Source: Alphaproteobacteria bacterium
GTDB taxonomy: Bacteria > Pseudomonadota > Alphaproteobacteria > Micavibrionales > Micavibrionaceae
Length of the DNA: 64,000 bases
Assembly: GCA_016699735.1 (NCBI GenBank)
Contig: CP065008.1
Coordinates: 620,001 to 684,000 of the forward strand
Reading direction: 5' to 3'
Shown: positions 46,364 through 54,676 of the stretch, piece after piece
Numbering within the stretch: the first letter of the stretch is position 1
How the letters are laid out: each line of letters opens with the position of its first letter
Translations under genes and position numbers: made by a program
Notes under the pieces: generated by a model
What the model was told of the DNA's origin: nothing
Seen by the model: only the letters and a program-made list of their open reading frames with translations
Databases searched by the model: none

Positions 46364-47746
46364 ATGAAAAAAACGCTCATAGTCCTGTTCATGATCCTCT
46401 CGACGCCTGTCTTTCTGGGCGGTGCGGCGATGATCCTCGTGCCGTGGAAAACATTCCTTTCCGATTATCTGTCCAAGGAACTGCAGGCCAACGGACTTCA
46501 GAACGCAACGCTCTCAGTTGACTCCTTCGGCTGGAACGAGGCTCGCATAAAAAACCTCACCTTCGGCGATACCGAAGACCCACTCACCATCCCCGAACTC
46601 ACCGCGCAGTATGATGTAAAGGAGCTTCAGGAAGGCAAGCTTCAAATCCTGACCCTCAGCGGTATAAAACTGACGGTGTCGAAGGGCGAAGACGGCTGGA
46701 CTCTGGAAGGATGGCCCAAGCCGAAGCAAGAAGAAACAGAAACAGAAACTCCTGTGGTCCCCCCGCTGACCGAGAACTACAAAGACAAAATCCCCGCCGA
46801 AAGCATAATACTTGAAAACGCAGCCTTGACGGTCAGGACGCCCGACGGGATGCTGACTCTGCCGTTGTCGGGACAATGGCAAAAAAACGAAAATCCCGAC
46901 TTTAAACTCAACGAAGCGCCTTTGAATTACGAAGGCAAGGGCGTCAAACTCTCCGGCCTTCTCGAAGCCTCTGCCGCGCGGAACACCGACAAGAAAAAAT
47001 GGGAAGGATCATGGAGCCTCAAAAAACTGGAAATACGGCAAAAAGACGCGCAGGAGGATATCCCGCGAGCCGACCTCTCCGGCACCTTGTCCGCCGATGA
47101 TCAGACCCTGACAGTAGACGGAAAAATCGGCGGCAAGAACAAGGCCTATAAAGGTACATTCCGCTACACATATCCTTTTGATGCGCCGGAGAAGGCCGCA
47201 TTGACCCTGACGGATTTCTCCATGCCCTGGCAGGAGGGTACTCTTTCGACAAAAAACATGAATATCCCCCTCTCCGGCAACAAGCCTTACACCCTGAACC
47301 TCAAAGTCACCAAGGCCTCGATCCCCAAGCTGATGCAGGATTTCACGGGGGAATACGTCAAGGGAACCGGCACGATCTCCGGCTCCTTCCCCCTGATAAT
47401 AGGTCAGGACGGAAAAATAACCGTCGGAAAAGGCACGTTGATTGCCGACGAACCCGGCCAACTCTCCATGCCGCCCGAGGCTATCCCCGGTGAGGGAGCG
47501 CAGATGCAGCTCACCCGCGATATCCTCCAGCAGTTCGATTACAAGCTTCTGAGCCTATCAACCGAACAGGACGCGAAAAAGGGTCTGGCGGTCCTCCTGA
47601 GGTTGGAAGGAAATAATCCGAAGGTTGAGAACGGCCGCCCCGTAATATTGAATATCAGGCTGACCGGAGACCTGCTGGACTTTATAACCAGCAGTGCTAT
47701 AGTTCTGACCAGCCCGCAGACCCTCATCAAACAGGGAAACAAATGA
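46364..47746 (+). CDS. ydbH: YdbH-family envelope protein, short form
   Basis: 460 residues with an N-terminal membrane anchor (LIVLFMILSTPVFLGGAAMIL). Beta-strand-rich repeats of the AsmA-like type follow, and the YdbH C-terminal domain is recognisable (LQQFDYKLLSLSTEQD, LRLEGNNPKVENGRPV). In E. coli, YdbH is an inner-membrane protein that bridges the periplasm with lipoprotein YnbE to move phospholipids. Here it is about half the length of the E. coli protein (879). The ydbH-ynbE-ydbL order is complete, which makes the call secure. Confidence 0.88.
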   Translation: MKKTLIVLFMILSTPVFLGGAAMILVPWKTFLSDYLSKELQANGLQNATLSVDSFGWNEARIKNLTFGDTEDPLTIPELTAQYDVKELQEGKLQILTLSGIKLTVSKGEDGWTLEGWPKPKQEETETETPVVPPLTENYKDKIPAESIILENAALTVRTPDGMLTLPLSGQWQKNENPDFKLNEAPLNYEGKGVKLSGLLEASAARNTDKKKWEGSWSLKKLEIRQKDAQEDIPRADLSGTLSADDQTLTVDGKIGGKNKAYKGTFRYTYPFDAPEKAALTLTDFSMPWQEGTLSTKNMNIPLSGNKPYTLNLKVTKASIPKLMQDFTGEYVKGTGTISGSFPLIIGQDGKITVGKGTLIADEPGQLSMPPEAIPGEGAQMQLTRDILQQFDYKLLSLSTEQDAKKGLAVLLRLEGNNPKVENGRPVILNIRLTGDLLDFITSSAIVLTSPQTLIKQGNK

Positions 47747-47928
47747 AAAAGATTTTTTTGATAGCCCTTTCGGTTCTCCTTCTTCCCGCCTGCACCCCGA
47801 CGGTGAAGGTTGAGGCGCCCGACAAGCCGATCGAGATCAACATGAACGTGAACATCGAACACCGTGTGAAGGTGGAGATCCAGCGCGACGTAAAAGACGC
47901 GATCAACAAAAACGAAGACATTTTCTAG
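47743..47928 (+). CDS. ynbE: YnbE-like lipoprotein
   Basis: 61 residues. The signal peptide ends in a lipobox (LLLPAC), giving a ~45-residue lipoprotein. The mature part, with VEAPDKPIEINMNVNIEHRV, matches YnbE, the outer-membrane partner of YdbH. The start overlaps the ydbH stop by four bases (ATGA). Confidence 0.9.
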   Translation: MKKIFLIALSVLLLPACTPTVKVEAPDKPIEINMNVNIEHRVKVEIQRDVKDAINKNEDIF

Positions 47929-47942
47929 TATAGGAGAAAAAC

Positions 47943-48269
47943 ATGAAAACAAGATTTTTCGCCCTGATTCTTCCGGTCTTTATTCTCATCGCGCTTCCCG
48001 CTGTGGCGCTGGACCTTCAATCCGCGCGTGATCGTGGATACGTCGGGGAGCAGCGCGATGGCTATGTCGGCATCGTAAAGGACTCACCCGGCGTTGCCGA
48101 ATTGGTGAGTGATATCAACGCCAAGCGCAAGCGGGAGTATCAGAAAATTTCCGATAAGAACGGCCAGCCCGTGAACGTGGTGGCCGGCGTCGCCGCCGAA
48201 AGCATTATCGCCAAGCTCAAACCCGGTCATTATTATCAGGGGCCGGACGGCAGTTGGAAGCAGAAATAA
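47943..48269 (+). CDS. ydbL: YdbL-family periplasmic protein (DUF1318)
   Basis: 108 residues with a signal peptide (LILPVFILIALPAVA). The DUF1318 core has LDLQSARDRGYVGEQRDGYV and INAKRKREYQKIS, ending KLKPGHYYQGPDGSWKQK. YdbL is thought to help assembly of the YdbH-YnbE bridge. AGGAG stands seven bases before the ATG. An intrinsic terminator follows. Confidence 0.9.
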   Translation: MKTRFFALILPVFILIALPAVALDLQSARDRGYVGEQRDGYVGIVKDSPGVAELVSDINAKRKREYQKISDKNGQPVNVVAGVAAESIIAKLKPGHYYQGPDGSWKQK

Positions 48270-48284
48270 AGGCTCCGAATAACG

Positions 48285-48317
48285 AAAACCCGCCAGAATT
48301 CAGGCGGGTTTTCTCTT
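48285..48317 (+). terminator. Intrinsic terminator of the ydbH operon
   Basis: AAAACCCGCC and GGCGGGTTTT form a ten-pair stem around AGAATTCA, followed by a T-rich tail. The core recurs after the next two genes. Confidence 0.9.
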
Positions 48318-48389
48318 TTTTCTTGCCTTGGGCTTTAAGGTTCGTTTAATCTTTAACCATCAAGTAACAACAATAAAAAGGGATATCTA

Positions 48390-48794
48390 ATGGGCGATAA
48401 TTTGAGAACGGAGTTCGGCTTTTCCCACGGTGAATGGGAAAGCAAGAGGGGTTCAGCCACCGTAACCATCGAAGGCGGCGGGGCGATCCCCAACCGTATG
48501 GCGCTTGATATGATCGCGGCCTCGATGCTGGAAATGGGTGTCGGCGGCAAGATGAGAAAGGACGGCGTCGTGAATTTCACGATTGACTCAGGCGTCCAGA
48601 ATTGGAGAACCGGTCCAGATGGCCAGCTTCAGGATGCGGGGATGACTGGATACAGAGTCTCTGCAGAACGCTATGAAGGCAATTCCAACGCCGACTATGT
48701 TGGCCGGATTGAGCAGGTCGAAAGGGGCCGTATCGTAGAGGTTGACTACTTCTCCGCGAATGTCGAACAGGCGCCCAAACCTTTAAAAATGTAA
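48390..48794 (+). CDS. Unknown soluble protein
   Basis: 134 residues. No signal peptide; beta-rich pattern with repeated short strands (SATVTIEGGGAIPNRMALDM, VVNFTIDSGVQNW, RIEQVERGRIVEVDYFS). A Gly-rich stretch follows the N-terminal ~30 residues. No family recognised. AAAAGGGAT precedes the ATG. It stands alone between two terminators with the same core. Confidence 0.65.
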   Translation: MGDNLRTEFGFSHGEWESKRGSATVTIEGGGAIPNRMALDMIAASMLEMGVGGKMRKDGVVNFTIDSGVQNWRTGPDGQLQDAGMTGYRVSAERYEGNSNADYVGRIEQVERGRIVEVDYFSANVEQAPKPLKM

Positions 48795-48816
48795 GCAAGA
48801 CGCAATACGGAACCAC

Positions 48817-48848
48817 AAACCCGCCAAAATTCTGGCGGGTTTTTGCTT
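48817..48848 (+). terminator. Intrinsic terminator
   Basis: AAACCCGCCA and TGGCGGGTTT pair around AAATTC, followed by a T-rich tail. Strong; ends the 134-residue gene. Confidence 0.9.
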
Positions 48849-48923
48849 TTTTAAAGTCTTATAAATATTGGCAAATGCGCCCCGTGACTGTTAAAATGAC
48901 TCCTTCAACACAAAGAAGCGGCT

Positions 48924-50213
48924 ATGAGTGAACCTGCAGCAAGCACCAACAGCATCACCCTCGATCAGATCGAGGCGCGCATGGTTGACCCCTCCATCAT
49001 CCGCAAGATGGTCCGCGGCTATTTCGAGCGCGTGAGCAAGGAGCCGCCGCAGATCGACCAGAATATCCTCACCATTTCCTGCATCGATTCCCGCCTGCCT
49101 CCCGCCCGCGTGCTGGGACAGGGGCACGGACAGGCTTATGCGATCCAGACCGTGGCCAATGTCGTGCCGCGCTTCGATCCGGGCGTATCGCTTCAGGATC
49201 AATCCATAGAAGTGGCCGCAGGCATCCAGTACGCCGTCGATCATGTCGGCGTGAAGGAGATCATCATTCTCGGCCATACCGATTGCGGGGGCGCGGAAGC
49301 ACGGGTCGTTCAGGATTCCAGCATGACCAGCGTCAACAGGTGGATGAGCCATGTCTGCACCCACCAAGAACATCTGCACGCGCAGGGCAGCATTTCCATT
49401 CCGATGCTCAGGCTGCAGCACCCGCAGGCTTACGAAGCCTTGCGCCGGGTTTCCGAGCGCGAGGGGCTGACCACAGGTCTGAAAAACATTCAGGATATGC
49501 CCTTCGTGGCGCAAGCTGTCAAAAGAACACGCCTGTCACTCGCGGCTCTCATGTGCGAGATGCAGGAAGGACGACTGGAACTGATCGACGGCGATATCCC
49601 CGCCTTCAAGGCCTCGGCCGAGCTTATCCGGCGTTTTCAGACCTTCAAGGAGGAGGCATGGGGCCAGGACGGCTATATGCATGATCTTGTGGCCAACGGC
49701 CAGCGTCCGAAGGCGTTGATTGTCACCGGAATTAGCCCCTACATCGCGCCGGAAAATGTGTTCGGCATCGAACCCGGCGATTCTTTCGTTCATCGCCGTC
49801 TCGGCGGCCATTACCAGCGCCGCGAGAAATCGGACGGTCTGGATGCCACCATCGAATTCGCCGTCGCGGTCAAGCAGGTGGAATCGCTGGTCTTTGTCGG
49901 CCACCGTCACGACGTCAATCAGGACTACGCTGAAGGCAAGATGGATAGGCACTCCTTGGTGTCGGGCTTTCTGGAAAAATGCGTCCCCGACATCCGCCAG
50001 CAAAGATTGGCAGGAATGAACCCCGACGATATGCATGAACAAAACCTCCGCACGACTTATTTCAACGCCCTCAAGCACCCCACGGTCGAGCAGGCGGTCA
50101 GGGACAGGAAACTGTCGATTGCACTCGTTCTCGTGGATTACGAAAACAAAAGCATGGAATTCTACGACCCCCAGAACAACGAATTCCGCGAAGTTGTTCC
50201 CCCGTCTCTTTGA
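48924..50213 (+). CDS. Fused double beta-carbonic anhydrase, second domain degenerate
   Basis: 429 residues, about twice the normal beta-carbonic anhydrase. The first domain has all zinc-site residues: C53 and D55/R57 in SCIDSRLPPARV, and H118 and C121 in LGHTDCGG. The second (about 255-425) repeats the fold in the same order, including the end motif (PTVEQAVRDRKLSIALVLV like PFVAQAVKRTRLSLAALM). There, however, the Cys-Asp-Arg positions read G269-S271-Y273 and the HxxC reads H327-x-x-D330, so it cannot bind zinc in the usual way. It likely hydrates CO2 through the first domain, with the second as a built-in dimer partner or regulator. Confidence 0.88.
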   Translation: MSEPAASTNSITLDQIEARMVDPSIIRKMVRGYFERVSKEPPQIDQNILTISCIDSRLPPARVLGQGHGQAYAIQTVANVVPRFDPGVSLQDQSIEVAAGIQYAVDHVGVKEIIILGHTDCGGAEARVVQDSSMTSVNRWMSHVCTHQEHLHAQGSISIPMLRLQHPQAYEALRRVSEREGLTTGLKNIQDMPFVAQAVKRTRLSLAALMCEMQEGRLELIDGDIPAFKASAELIRRFQTFKEEAWGQDGYMHDLVANGQRPKALIVTGISPYIAPENVFGIEPGDSFVHRRLGGHYQRREKSDGLDATIEFAVAVKQVESLVFVGHRHDVNQDYAEGKMDRHSLVSGFLEKCVPDIRQQRLAGMNPDDMHEQNLRTTYFNALKHPTVEQAVRDRKLSIALVLVDYENKSMEFYDPQNNEFREVVPPSL

Positions 50214-50218
50214 GCGTG

Positions 50219-50249
50219 CGCCAAAATTCTGGCGGGTTTTTGTTTTTTC
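50219..50249 (+). terminator. Intrinsic terminator after the carbonic anhydrase
   Basis: CGCCA and TGGCG pair around AAATTC, then a long T-run (50237-50248). It shares its core with the terminators at 48285 and 48817. It lies about 20 bases before the putative retron RNA. Confidence 0.8.
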
Positions 50250-50267
50250 AATTATCCTCGCCTCCAG

Positions 50268-50436
50268 ACGGCCGGTTTATGCGAGATGTTCCCAATCAAT
50301 AGCCTGACTATGACGGGAACTCTGCGGGGCATCCCCGCGGATTGGATCAAAACTGGACATTTCACGCCTGTACGCCAAGTGCGCTGACACGCACTGCGCG
50401 TACAAGCACGACGAGACGGGTCGCAGGATCGGCCGT
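50268..50436 (+). ncRNA. Candidate retron ncRNA (msr-msd)
   Basis: The outer arms pair: ACGGCCG (50268-50274) with CGGCCGT (50430-50436), and TGCGA (50280-50284) with TCGCA (50421-50425), a 12-pair a1/a2-like closure with a small internal loop. Inside are three hairpins: GTTCCC...GGGAAC (50288-50320, with an inner ATAG/CTAT); GCGGGG-CAT-CCCCGC (50324-50338); and GTACGC-CA-AGTGCG-loop-CGCACT-GC-GCGTAC (50370-50403). It ends four bases before the reverse transcriptase start. This is the order expected for a retron. I do not see the usual priming-G context right after a1, and the last hairpin is short for an msd. The RT frame also stays open through part of this stretch, so an N-terminal extension is an alternative. 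Confidence 0.45.
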
Positions 50437-50439
50437 TTT

Positions 50440-51762
50440 TTGATTTCTGAAGAGGGAGAAAGCGCGTTGCAAAATCTTGCCCGGACATCGCGTCTGCTGG
50501 CGGCCTCCATCATCGACGGCCCTTGGGAAACCGGGCCGCTTGCCCGCCGTATCGCCCATGCGATCAGCCTGCGCGGCTTCAACCCCGAACGTCTGGCCCT
50601 CGCGCTCGTCCGCCGCTTCGGCAAGGGAAAAACCCCCGTCCTGAGGGACTTGACCGCCGCCATCGCCGCCAATGAGCATTTCGCCGTCTGCTTTGAAAGT
50701 ACCGGAAGGCCTGCCTGGTTTCGCATGGGCGTCGAACCCCCGCAAATGACCAGACCGCCATCCAATCTGGTCACCTTCCCTTTGCCTGTGATTGAAACCG
50801 CAAAAGAGCTCAGCGCGTGGCTAAATGTGGACCTGAGCACACTGGAGTGGCTGGCTGATACCCGCCGCCGGCAAAAGAACGCCAAGGATTTCCGGTTTGT
50901 CAATTACAGCTACATCTGGAAAAAACGTCCCGGAAAACCCCCGCGCCTGATCGAAAGCCCGAAAAGCAAGCTCAAGGCGACCCAGCGCAAAATCCTTACG
51001 GAAATTTTAAACAAAATCCCCCCGCACGAGGCCGCGCACGGCTTCTGCCGCAACCGCTCGATTATCACCCACGCGCTTCTGCATACCGAAAAGGACGCCG
51101 TCGCCTGTTTCGACCTGAAGGATTTTTTCCACTCCATCCCGCCCGCCCGGATCATGGCGATGTTCCGCACAATCGGCTACCCGCAGGAAGTCTCACGGCG
51201 GCTCACGAATCTCTGCATCCACACGCCCAACCCGGAATTTTTGGGAAAGACTCTGGAAACCTTGCCATGGGCGGTCAGAAAAAAAATCCTGATTCCCCAT
51301 CTGCCGCAGGGCGCGCCGACCTCCCCCGCGCTGGCGAACCTCTGCTCATTTCATCTGGACACGCGCCTGCAAGCTTTGGCCGAATCCATGAACCTGACCT
51401 ATTCGCGCTACGCCGACGACCTGACCTTTTCCGGCGGTAAAGAGTTAAAGAGCCGCTTTTCTTACCTGCGCGGTACGGTGCAGGGGATAGCGCAGGACGA
51501 GGGCTTCACGATCAATCCCGAAAAAACCCGCCTGATGACGCAGGCGCAGCGGCAGGTGGTGACGGGGGTGGTGGTCAACAAGCGCCCGAATATTTCAAGA
51601 ACGGAATACGACCGCCTGAAAGCGACTTTGTATACTTACTCAAAAAGCACTGGATTAGACGGCCTTATAAAAGCGCAACTGAGGGGAAAAGTAGAGTTTG
51701 TAAGAGCCTTGAGCCCGCAGCGGGGCGAAAAACTCTTCGAACTCTGGAAAAAAATACCGTAA
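50440..51762 (+). CDS. Retron-type reverse transcriptase
   Basis: 440 residues from TTG 50440; the frame is open back to 50314, but without ATG, GTG or TTG. The N-terminal ~115 residues are helical and unrecognised. The RT core has RLIESPKSKLKATQRKIL (RT1), HGFCRNRSIITHA (RT2), FDLKDFF (first catalytic Asp, D225), NLCIH (257-261, like the retron NAxxH motif), LPQGAPTSPALAN, YSRYADD (324-327) and the retron VTG (374-376). There is no maturase or endonuclease domain, so it is not a group II intron. It belongs with chromosomal retron RTs that carry an N-terminal extension, perhaps the myxobacterial Mx type. No effector gene is adjacent. GC content is that of the chromosome. Confidence 0.85.
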   Translation: MISEEGESALQNLARTSRLLAASIIDGPWETGPLARRIAHAISLRGFNPERLALALVRRFGKGKTPVLRDLTAAIAANEHFAVCFESTGRPAWFRMGVEPPQMTRPPSNLVTFPLPVIETAKELSAWLNVDLSTLEWLADTRRRQKNAKDFRFVNYSYIWKKRPGKPPRLIESPKSKLKATQRKILTEILNKIPPHEAAHGFCRNRSIITHALLHTEKDAVACFDLKDFFHSIPPARIMAMFRTIGYPQEVSRRLTNLCIHTPNPEFLGKTLETLPWAVRKKILIPHLPQGAPTSPALANLCSFHLDTRLQALAESMNLTYSRYADDLTFSGGKELKSRFSYLRGTVQGIAQDEGFTINPEKTRLMTQAQRQVVTGVVVNKRPNISRTEYDRLKATLYTYSKSTGLDGLIKAQLRGKVEFVRALSPQRGEKLFELWKKIP

Positions 51763-52554
51763 CTAAAATCCCCCTTGCCCGCGCACATAATCATGCACCT
51801 TCTGCAAACTCTCCCGCGTGACAGGGTAGCCCCCCGCATCGCCCACCACACTGTGCAGCCCGCATTTCGGGCAGAGCGCCGTTTCCTCGCGTCGCACAGG
51901 CGGGCCGAATTCTTCGTCCGTCTCCTCTATCGGAAGCCAGTTCTTGATGTCCGCAGGAGCAAAAATCTCCAGACAATGAAAGCATCCGCATTCGGCGCTG
52001 CGCTCGATCATCGAGCGGTTACAGAGCGCGAGATCGTCCGGCACGAAACGCTCGGGATAAAGACCGCGAACGATCGTCTCGACTTTTTTCAGGAACGAGT
52101 CCAGCCCGCTGATCATCGTCGAAAGCTGCACCTTTTTCCCGCCTTTGAGCAGGATCACGATATAACCCATCGCGGTCGGCCCGTCCCCGTCGGCGATCTC
52201 CTCCCACGCCACCTGTTTTGTGCCGAACAGATTTTTAAACACAAAACCCTGGGTATCATACGTCAGGCGCGTAAACGCGACCTCCAACACCAGCCAGATA
52301 TAACCCGCGGCCAGAGTAAGAGACACCAGCGCCGCCATGAATTGCTGATCCGCCCGCGCCTGCGAGGCGGCGTAAAGAATGAAAAGCGTCACAGCACCCA
52401 GAAGGAGTGTCACAATTTTCATCCCCCGGCTGTAGGCGACAACCCGCAAAGACCCTTTTTCGCCGGCCTCCGTACGTACGGCAAACCGGAAAATCAGCCA
52501 GACGCAAAATGTAGCAACTAAACCGGAAACAACAGGACTGAGAAAGGAAAGCAT
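51763..52554 (-). CDS. Unknown membrane protein with PH-like domain and zinc-binding C-terminus
   Basis: 263 residues. One N-terminal membrane helix (about 5-27) and two more at about 45-95 are followed by a beta-rich domain typical of bacterial PH-like proteins (LTYDTQGFVFKNLFGTKQVAWEEI). The C-terminus has CGCFHC and CPKCG pairs about 45 residues apart, a split zinc ribbon. Its stop codon abuts that of the RT gene, with no base between the two convergent genes. Role unknown. Confidence 0.65.
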   Translation of the reverse strand: MLSFLSPVVSGLVATFCVWLIFRFAVRTEAGEKGSLRVVAYSRGMKIVTLLLGAVTLFILYAASQARADQQFMAALVSLTLAAGYIWLVLEVAFTRLTYDTQGFVFKNLFGTKQVAWEEIADGDGPTAMGYIVILLKGGKKVQLSTMISGLDSFLKKVETIVRGLYPERFVPDDLALCNRSMIERSAECGCFHCLEIFAPADIKNWLPIEETDEEFGPPVRREETALCPKCGLHSVVGDAGGYPVTRESLQKVHDYVRGQGGF

Positions 52555-52572
52555 GGAAATCTCGCAAATTTT

Positions 52573-53262
52573 TTACGAGATTAGCAGGCTTTGAATGGTC
52601 TTGAAAACATCCTCGAACATCGCCGTCGTGAGCCGACCCGTATTCGTATTGTAGCGCGAGCAGTGATAGGAATCGATCAACGTCAGGCCGTTGCCCAGAT
52701 CATGCCGTGCCCCGTGCGCGAATTTAAAAGCGGAGATTTTATGCCCCGTCGCCCGCAGAACGGCATTGTGGGAAATGAGGCCAAGACTGAGGATCACCCG
52801 CAGATTGTCCATTCCCGAAATCTCCTGCGTGAGAAACGGCAGGCACTTCGTGATCTCGGCCCCCTCCGGCTTGTTTTCCGGCGGCACGCATTTGACCGCG
52901 TTCGTAATCCGCGCATCTATCAGCTCCAGCCCGTCGTCGATCCGTGCCTGATAACCCCCCCGCGCAAATCCGAATTTCAGTAAAGTCGCATACAGAAGAT
53001 CGCCCGCGTAATCGCCCGTAAAGGGCCGCCCGGAAAAATTCGCGCCCTTCAGCCCCGGCGCCAGACCGACGATCAGCAGCCGCGCATCCTTGCGACCGAA
53101 AGAGGGAACCGGCGCATTATATTTGTCAGGAAAAATTTTTCTATTCTCGGTGCGGAAAATTTTTAGGCGCGGACATAACCCGCACTCGCGCCCGGGCAGG
53201 AGCTCAAAGGAATCAGAAGAGTCAGCAGGAGGACAGCGATAAGAAAGAGTCAAAACCCTCAA
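52573..53262 (-). CDS. udgB: Uracil-DNA glycosylase, family 5 (UdgB)
   Basis: 229 residues. CGLCPRL and later cysteines supply the iron-sulphur cluster. Motif 1 is LIVGLAPGLKGANFSGRPFTG, then NAVKCVPPENKP and the C-terminal DSYHCSRYNTNTG. Family 5 enzymes remove uracil, hypoxanthine and other deaminated bases. The start is TTG, overlapping the NYN gene stop (TTGA), so the two are coupled. Confidence 0.9.
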   Translation of the reverse strand: MRVLTLSYRCPPADSSDSFELLPGRECGLCPRLKIFRTENRKIFPDKYNAPVPSFGRKDARLLIVGLAPGLKGANFSGRPFTGDYAGDLLYATLLKFGFARGGYQARIDDGLELIDARITNAVKCVPPENKPEGAEITKCLPFLTQEISGMDNLRVILSLGLISHNAVLRATGHKISAFKFAHGARHDLGNGLTLIDSYHCSRYNTNTGRLTTAMFEDVFKTIQSLLIS

Positions 53263-53885
53263 CTCGTCTTTCTCTTGGGCGGCGGATAATGGCCATTATC
53301 ATCGTCATGATCGTGAGTCTGCGAACGGGCGCCGTGCCGTTGGATATGCGGCGCCAGAACTTCCAGCTCCAGGAAATGATCGGCCTGACGGCGCAATTCA
53401 TCAGCCACCATCGGCGGGCTGGACTTGATCGTGCTGACGATCGTCACGCGCACACCCTTGCGCTGCACGGCCTCAATTAACCTTCTGAAATCCCCATCGC
53501 CGGAAAAGAGCATGATATGATCGACGTTATCGGCCATCTCCATCATGTCGATGGCCAGTTCGATATCCATGTTGCCCTTTATCTTCTTGCGGCCCTGCGC
53601 ATCGATGAACTCCTTTGTCGGTTTGGTGACCATCGAGTAGCCGTTATAATCCAGCCAGTCCACAAGCGGCCGGATCGGGGAATATTCATGATCGTCGATC
53701 AGGGCGGTGTAATAGAAAGCGCGGACTAGACGCCCCTGCGAGGCAATCCACTGCAGGAGCTTTTTGTAGTCGATGTCAAACTCCAGCGCCCGAGCGGCCG
53801 CATACAGGTTCGACCCATCAATAAAAATGGCAACCTTTTCTTCTGTGTAGAAGGGGATGCTGTTAATCATATTTCTTTCGGACAT
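53259..53885 (-). CDS. NYN-domain protein, LabA/DUF88 family
   Basis: 208 residues. The PIN-like NYN fold shows VAIFIDGSNLYAAARAL (first acidic site), GNMDIELAIDMMEMAD and MLFSGDGDFRRLIEAVQRKG (remaining acidic residues). These are thought to be RNases. The C-terminal 35 residues are His/Asp-rich (HDHDDD) and may bind metal. It heads the two-gene unit with udgB. Confidence 0.9.
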   Translation of the reverse strand: MSERNMINSIPFYTEEKVAIFIDGSNLYAAARALEFDIDYKKLLQWIASQGRLVRAFYYTALIDDHEYSPIRPLVDWLDYNGYSMVTKPTKEFIDAQGRKKIKGNMDIELAIDMMEMADNVDHIMLFSGDGDFRRLIEAVQRKGVRVTIVSTIKSSPPMVADELRRQADHFLELEVLAPHIQRHGARSQTHDHDDDNGHYPPPKRKTS

Positions 53886-54128
53886 AATATATTTTTTATT
53901 CCAGTTTTCAGCGTAAGGAAACCCCGAAAATCATGGAACCCCTAATAATTAATGAGCTAAGGAAAACACAGAGCATTAAATTAGATTTATTTAATATAAT
54001 ATAGGCCGTAATAGCAAGTATTTTCTTTAGGTCGGGATGGGGTAGCAGTTAAGCCAATAACCTGTTGCATTTCCGGCGGTGAGGCTCTATACAAGCATCT
54101 CTAAAAGAACAAATCCGAAGGACAGACC

Positions 54129-54566
54129 ATGGCGCGTGTAACCGTTGAAGATTGCATCGAAAAAGTGCCCAACCGTTTCGAACTTGTGATGCTGGCTACC
54201 CAGAGAGCCCGCAAGATCGGCTCAGGCGCAGCCCTCACCATCGACCGCGACAACGACAAGAACCCTGTAGTCTCCTTGCGTGAAATTGCCGAGGAAACGG
54301 TTGATATCGCCGCCCTGAAAGAGGAAATCATCACCTCAAACCAGCGCTTCCTGCCGCAGGACGAGGAAGAGGAGAAAATCGACCTGATGGACGGCGAAAA
54401 AGAGTGGGCGGAAATCGCCAGCGCCGCCAATCGCGAAGCCAGATTCTCGGATGAAGATGCCGACGCTGACGACGACGACGAAGGCGATGATGAGGAAGAC
54501 GACGACGAGGATTTTGCCGAAGAGGAATCTGAGCCGGACCTCAAAGACCTGGCCGGGAACGTATAG
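54129..54566 (+). CDS. rpoZ: RNA polymerase omega subunit
   Basis: 145 residues. The omega core is at the N-terminus: ARVTVEDCIEKVPNRFELV, MLATQRARKIGSGA, then KNPVVSLREIAEETVD. The C-terminal ~60 residues are a highly acidic Asp/Glu tail, longer than usual. Omega helps RNA polymerase assembly and mediates the ppGpp response in many bacteria, which fits the adjacent rel gene. GAAGGACAG precedes the ATG. The 243 bases upstream are AT-rich and carry no gene I can support. Confidence 0.95.
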   Translation: MARVTVEDCIEKVPNRFELVMLATQRARKIGSGAALTIDRDNDKNPVVSLREIAEETVDIAALKEEIITSNQRFLPQDEEEEKIDLMDGEKEWAEIASAANREARFSDEDADADDDDEGDDEEDDDEDFAEEESEPDLKDLAGNV

Positions 54567-54589
54567 TCTTTGGTCCTCCAAACCGCTTC

Positions 54590-54616
54590 AAAAGCCGCTG
54601 TCAGCGGCTTTTTTGA
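54590..54616 (+). terminator. Intrinsic terminator after rpoZ
   Basis: AAAAGCCGC and GCGGCTTTT pair around TGTCA, followed by a T-run. rel begins about 60 bases later, so readthrough or a separate promoter is needed for it. Confidence 0.88.
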
Positions 54617-54676
54617 TTTTTTGCAAATGATTTCTTAGCGGTTTCGTGCTACGGTCAGGGTTGAAAGAAAAAAAAG

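Noticed and set aside
50440..51762. Group II intron for the reverse transcriptase
   Set aside because: No maturase or endonuclease domain follows, no intron boundary or domain V/VI-like structure is visible downstream, and the VTG motif points to the retron lineage.
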